A stretch of DNA of 64,000 bases from Streptomyces xanthii (GTDB taxonomy: Bacteria; Actinomycetota; Actinomycetes; Streptomycetales; Streptomycetaceae): NCBI RefSeq assembly GCF_014621695.1, contig NZ_CP061281.1, forward strand, positions 7,803,710 to 7,867,709, given 5' to 3'. This document shows positions 63,705-64,000 of this stretch, one piece after another. How positions within the stretch are numbered: the first letter of the stretch is position 1; each line of letters begins with the position of its first letter. The notes under the pieces were generated by a model. The model made no database searches and was not told where the DNA came from. It saw only the letters and a program-made list of their open reading frames with translations. A program made the translations under genes and the position numbers.

Positions 63705-63731
63705 GGAATAGATAACCTCAAAATCTATTCC
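63705..63731. repeat. Subtelomeric hairpin 1
   Basis: GGAATAGAT (63705-63713) pairs with ATCTATTCC (63723-63731), a perfect 9-bp stem with a 9-base loop. AT-rich, just after the DUF1737 stop. Could be a terminator or a replication-linked structure. Confidence 0.6.
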
Positions 63732-63749
63732 ATTAAGCAGAGCTGACTC

Positions 63750-63767
63750 TACATCAGTTCTGATGTA
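63750..63767. repeat. Subtelomeric hairpin 2
   Basis: TACATCAG (63750-63757) pairs with CTGATGTA (63760-63767), 8 bp around TT. A nearly continuous palindrome, which suggests a protein-binding site. Confidence 0.6.
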
Positions 63768-63865
63768 TGTCGAATTGGGCGGCAACAAAAGAGGATTGAC
63801 GAGTAGGCAGGATTTTGGAAAGGGGAGAGCCGAGACATCCCCCACCGCGCTCTGTAGCCAGCGGC

Positions 63866-64000
63866 CAGGAATTCGCGGAGCGAATTCCTGCAGGCCAAGT
63901 GCGGAGCAATTCGAGCCCCGGACAACGGAGTTGTCCGCACCGGACGGCGGAGCGGCCGGTGAGCAACGCGGAGCGTTGCCGTCTTTCCGCCACGTAGTGG
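63866..64000. other. Linear-replicon telomere: palindromes with GNA loops
   Basis: Hairpins in order: 63866-63890 (11-bp stem, loop GGA), 63897-63911 (imperfect, GGA), 63919-63937 (8 bp, GGA), 63939-63960 (imperfect, GGA), 63963-63979 (7 bp, GGA) and 63990-64000 (CCAC/GTGG, loop GTA) ending on the last base. GNA trinucleotide loops with a sheared G-A pair are the hallmark of the 3' overhang at Streptomyces telomeres. The end sequence itself differs from the archetypal one. Confidence 0.85.

Larger units (their letters stand above)
63693..63840. other. AT-rich subtelomeric stretch
   Basis: No gene. The region is far less GC-rich than the rest of the window and holds two perfect hairpins (63705-63731 and 63750-63767). 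It separates the last gene from the telomere palindromes. Confidence 0.6.

Noticed and set aside
1..64000. CRISPR arrays, rRNA and tRNA genes
   Set aside because: I saw no regularly spaced repeats and no tRNA- or rRNA-like sequence on either strand. A proper scan was not possible by eye.
63866..64000. Possibility that the terminal hairpins are a vector or assembly artefact
   Set aside because: GGA loops recur in several different stems and the last stem closes with GTA, which fits the biological GNA rule; cloning sequence would not give this pattern.

Overview
This is high-GC actinobacterial DNA and almost certainly comes from a Streptomyces. The support is strong third-position GC bias, AGGAGG-type ribosome sites, GTG and TTG starts, many TetR/MarR/ArsR-type regulators, SpoIIE-type phosphatases with histidine-kinase-like ATPase domains, Tat-exported enzymes and IS5-family insertion sequences. 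The last ~140 bases are a tight row of short hairpins, each closed by a three-base GNA loop (GGA or GTA), ending exactly at the final base. That is the layout of a Streptomyces linear-replicon telomere, so I read the window as the right-hand terminal 64 kb of a linear chromosome or linear plasmid. The repeats do not begin with the archetypal Streptomyces end sequence.

Bases 1-21,000 are accessory-arm genes. They include a cut-off methyltransferase, a TrmO-like enzyme, a metallo-hydrolase, an XRE regulator divergent from an alpha/beta hydrolase, an imine reductase-like enzyme, small secreted, HIT and GNAT proteins, and a translationally coupled pair of SpoIIE-type PP2C phosphatases (one shortened by an internal deletion). 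A DUF1304 membrane protein, a TetR/SDR divergent pair and a membrane-bound serine hydrolase follow. Several IS5-family copies, intact-ended or broken, are scattered among them.

Bases 21,000-44,500 are the most interesting region. Four agmatine-deiminase/PPAD-family enzymes sit in one block. One is cytoplasmic and three carry Tat-type export signals, one of them a likely lipoprotein. They lie in transcription units with a five-gene peptide-type ABC transporter, an APC permease, an NCS1 permease and a DUF4436 membrane protein. An amidase-signature enzyme, a Ser/Thr kinase and TetR regulators complete the block. Eight copies of an 18-bp palindrome (consensus TGACTGAAWWTTCAGTCA) lie at the heads of these units. 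In at least four cases the operator contains the TTGACT -35 hexamer, with a plausible -10 box 17-18 bases further on. I infer one regulon for uptake and deimination of guanidino compounds, much of it outside the membrane, controlled by the TetR protein at 22328 or a paralogue. Substrate and effector are not known from sequence.

Bases 44,500-63,700 show gene decay towards the telomere. Examples are a frameshifted DUF6185 protein, a kinase with an in-frame TGA, a DUF4287 gene cut after about two dozen codons, a frameshifted SUKH-4 immunity-type protein and broken transposases. Intact genes are interspersed: DinB, NlpC/P60-like and other secreted proteins, two RibD/DHFR-like reductases with TetR and AraC regulators, DUF998, a Tat-exported protein divergent from an ArsR/DUF5937 regulator with its own perfect operator, and a DUF1737 protein as the last gene. 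From 63,693 the base composition becomes markedly AT-richer, with two perfect hairpins, before the telomere palindromes begin.
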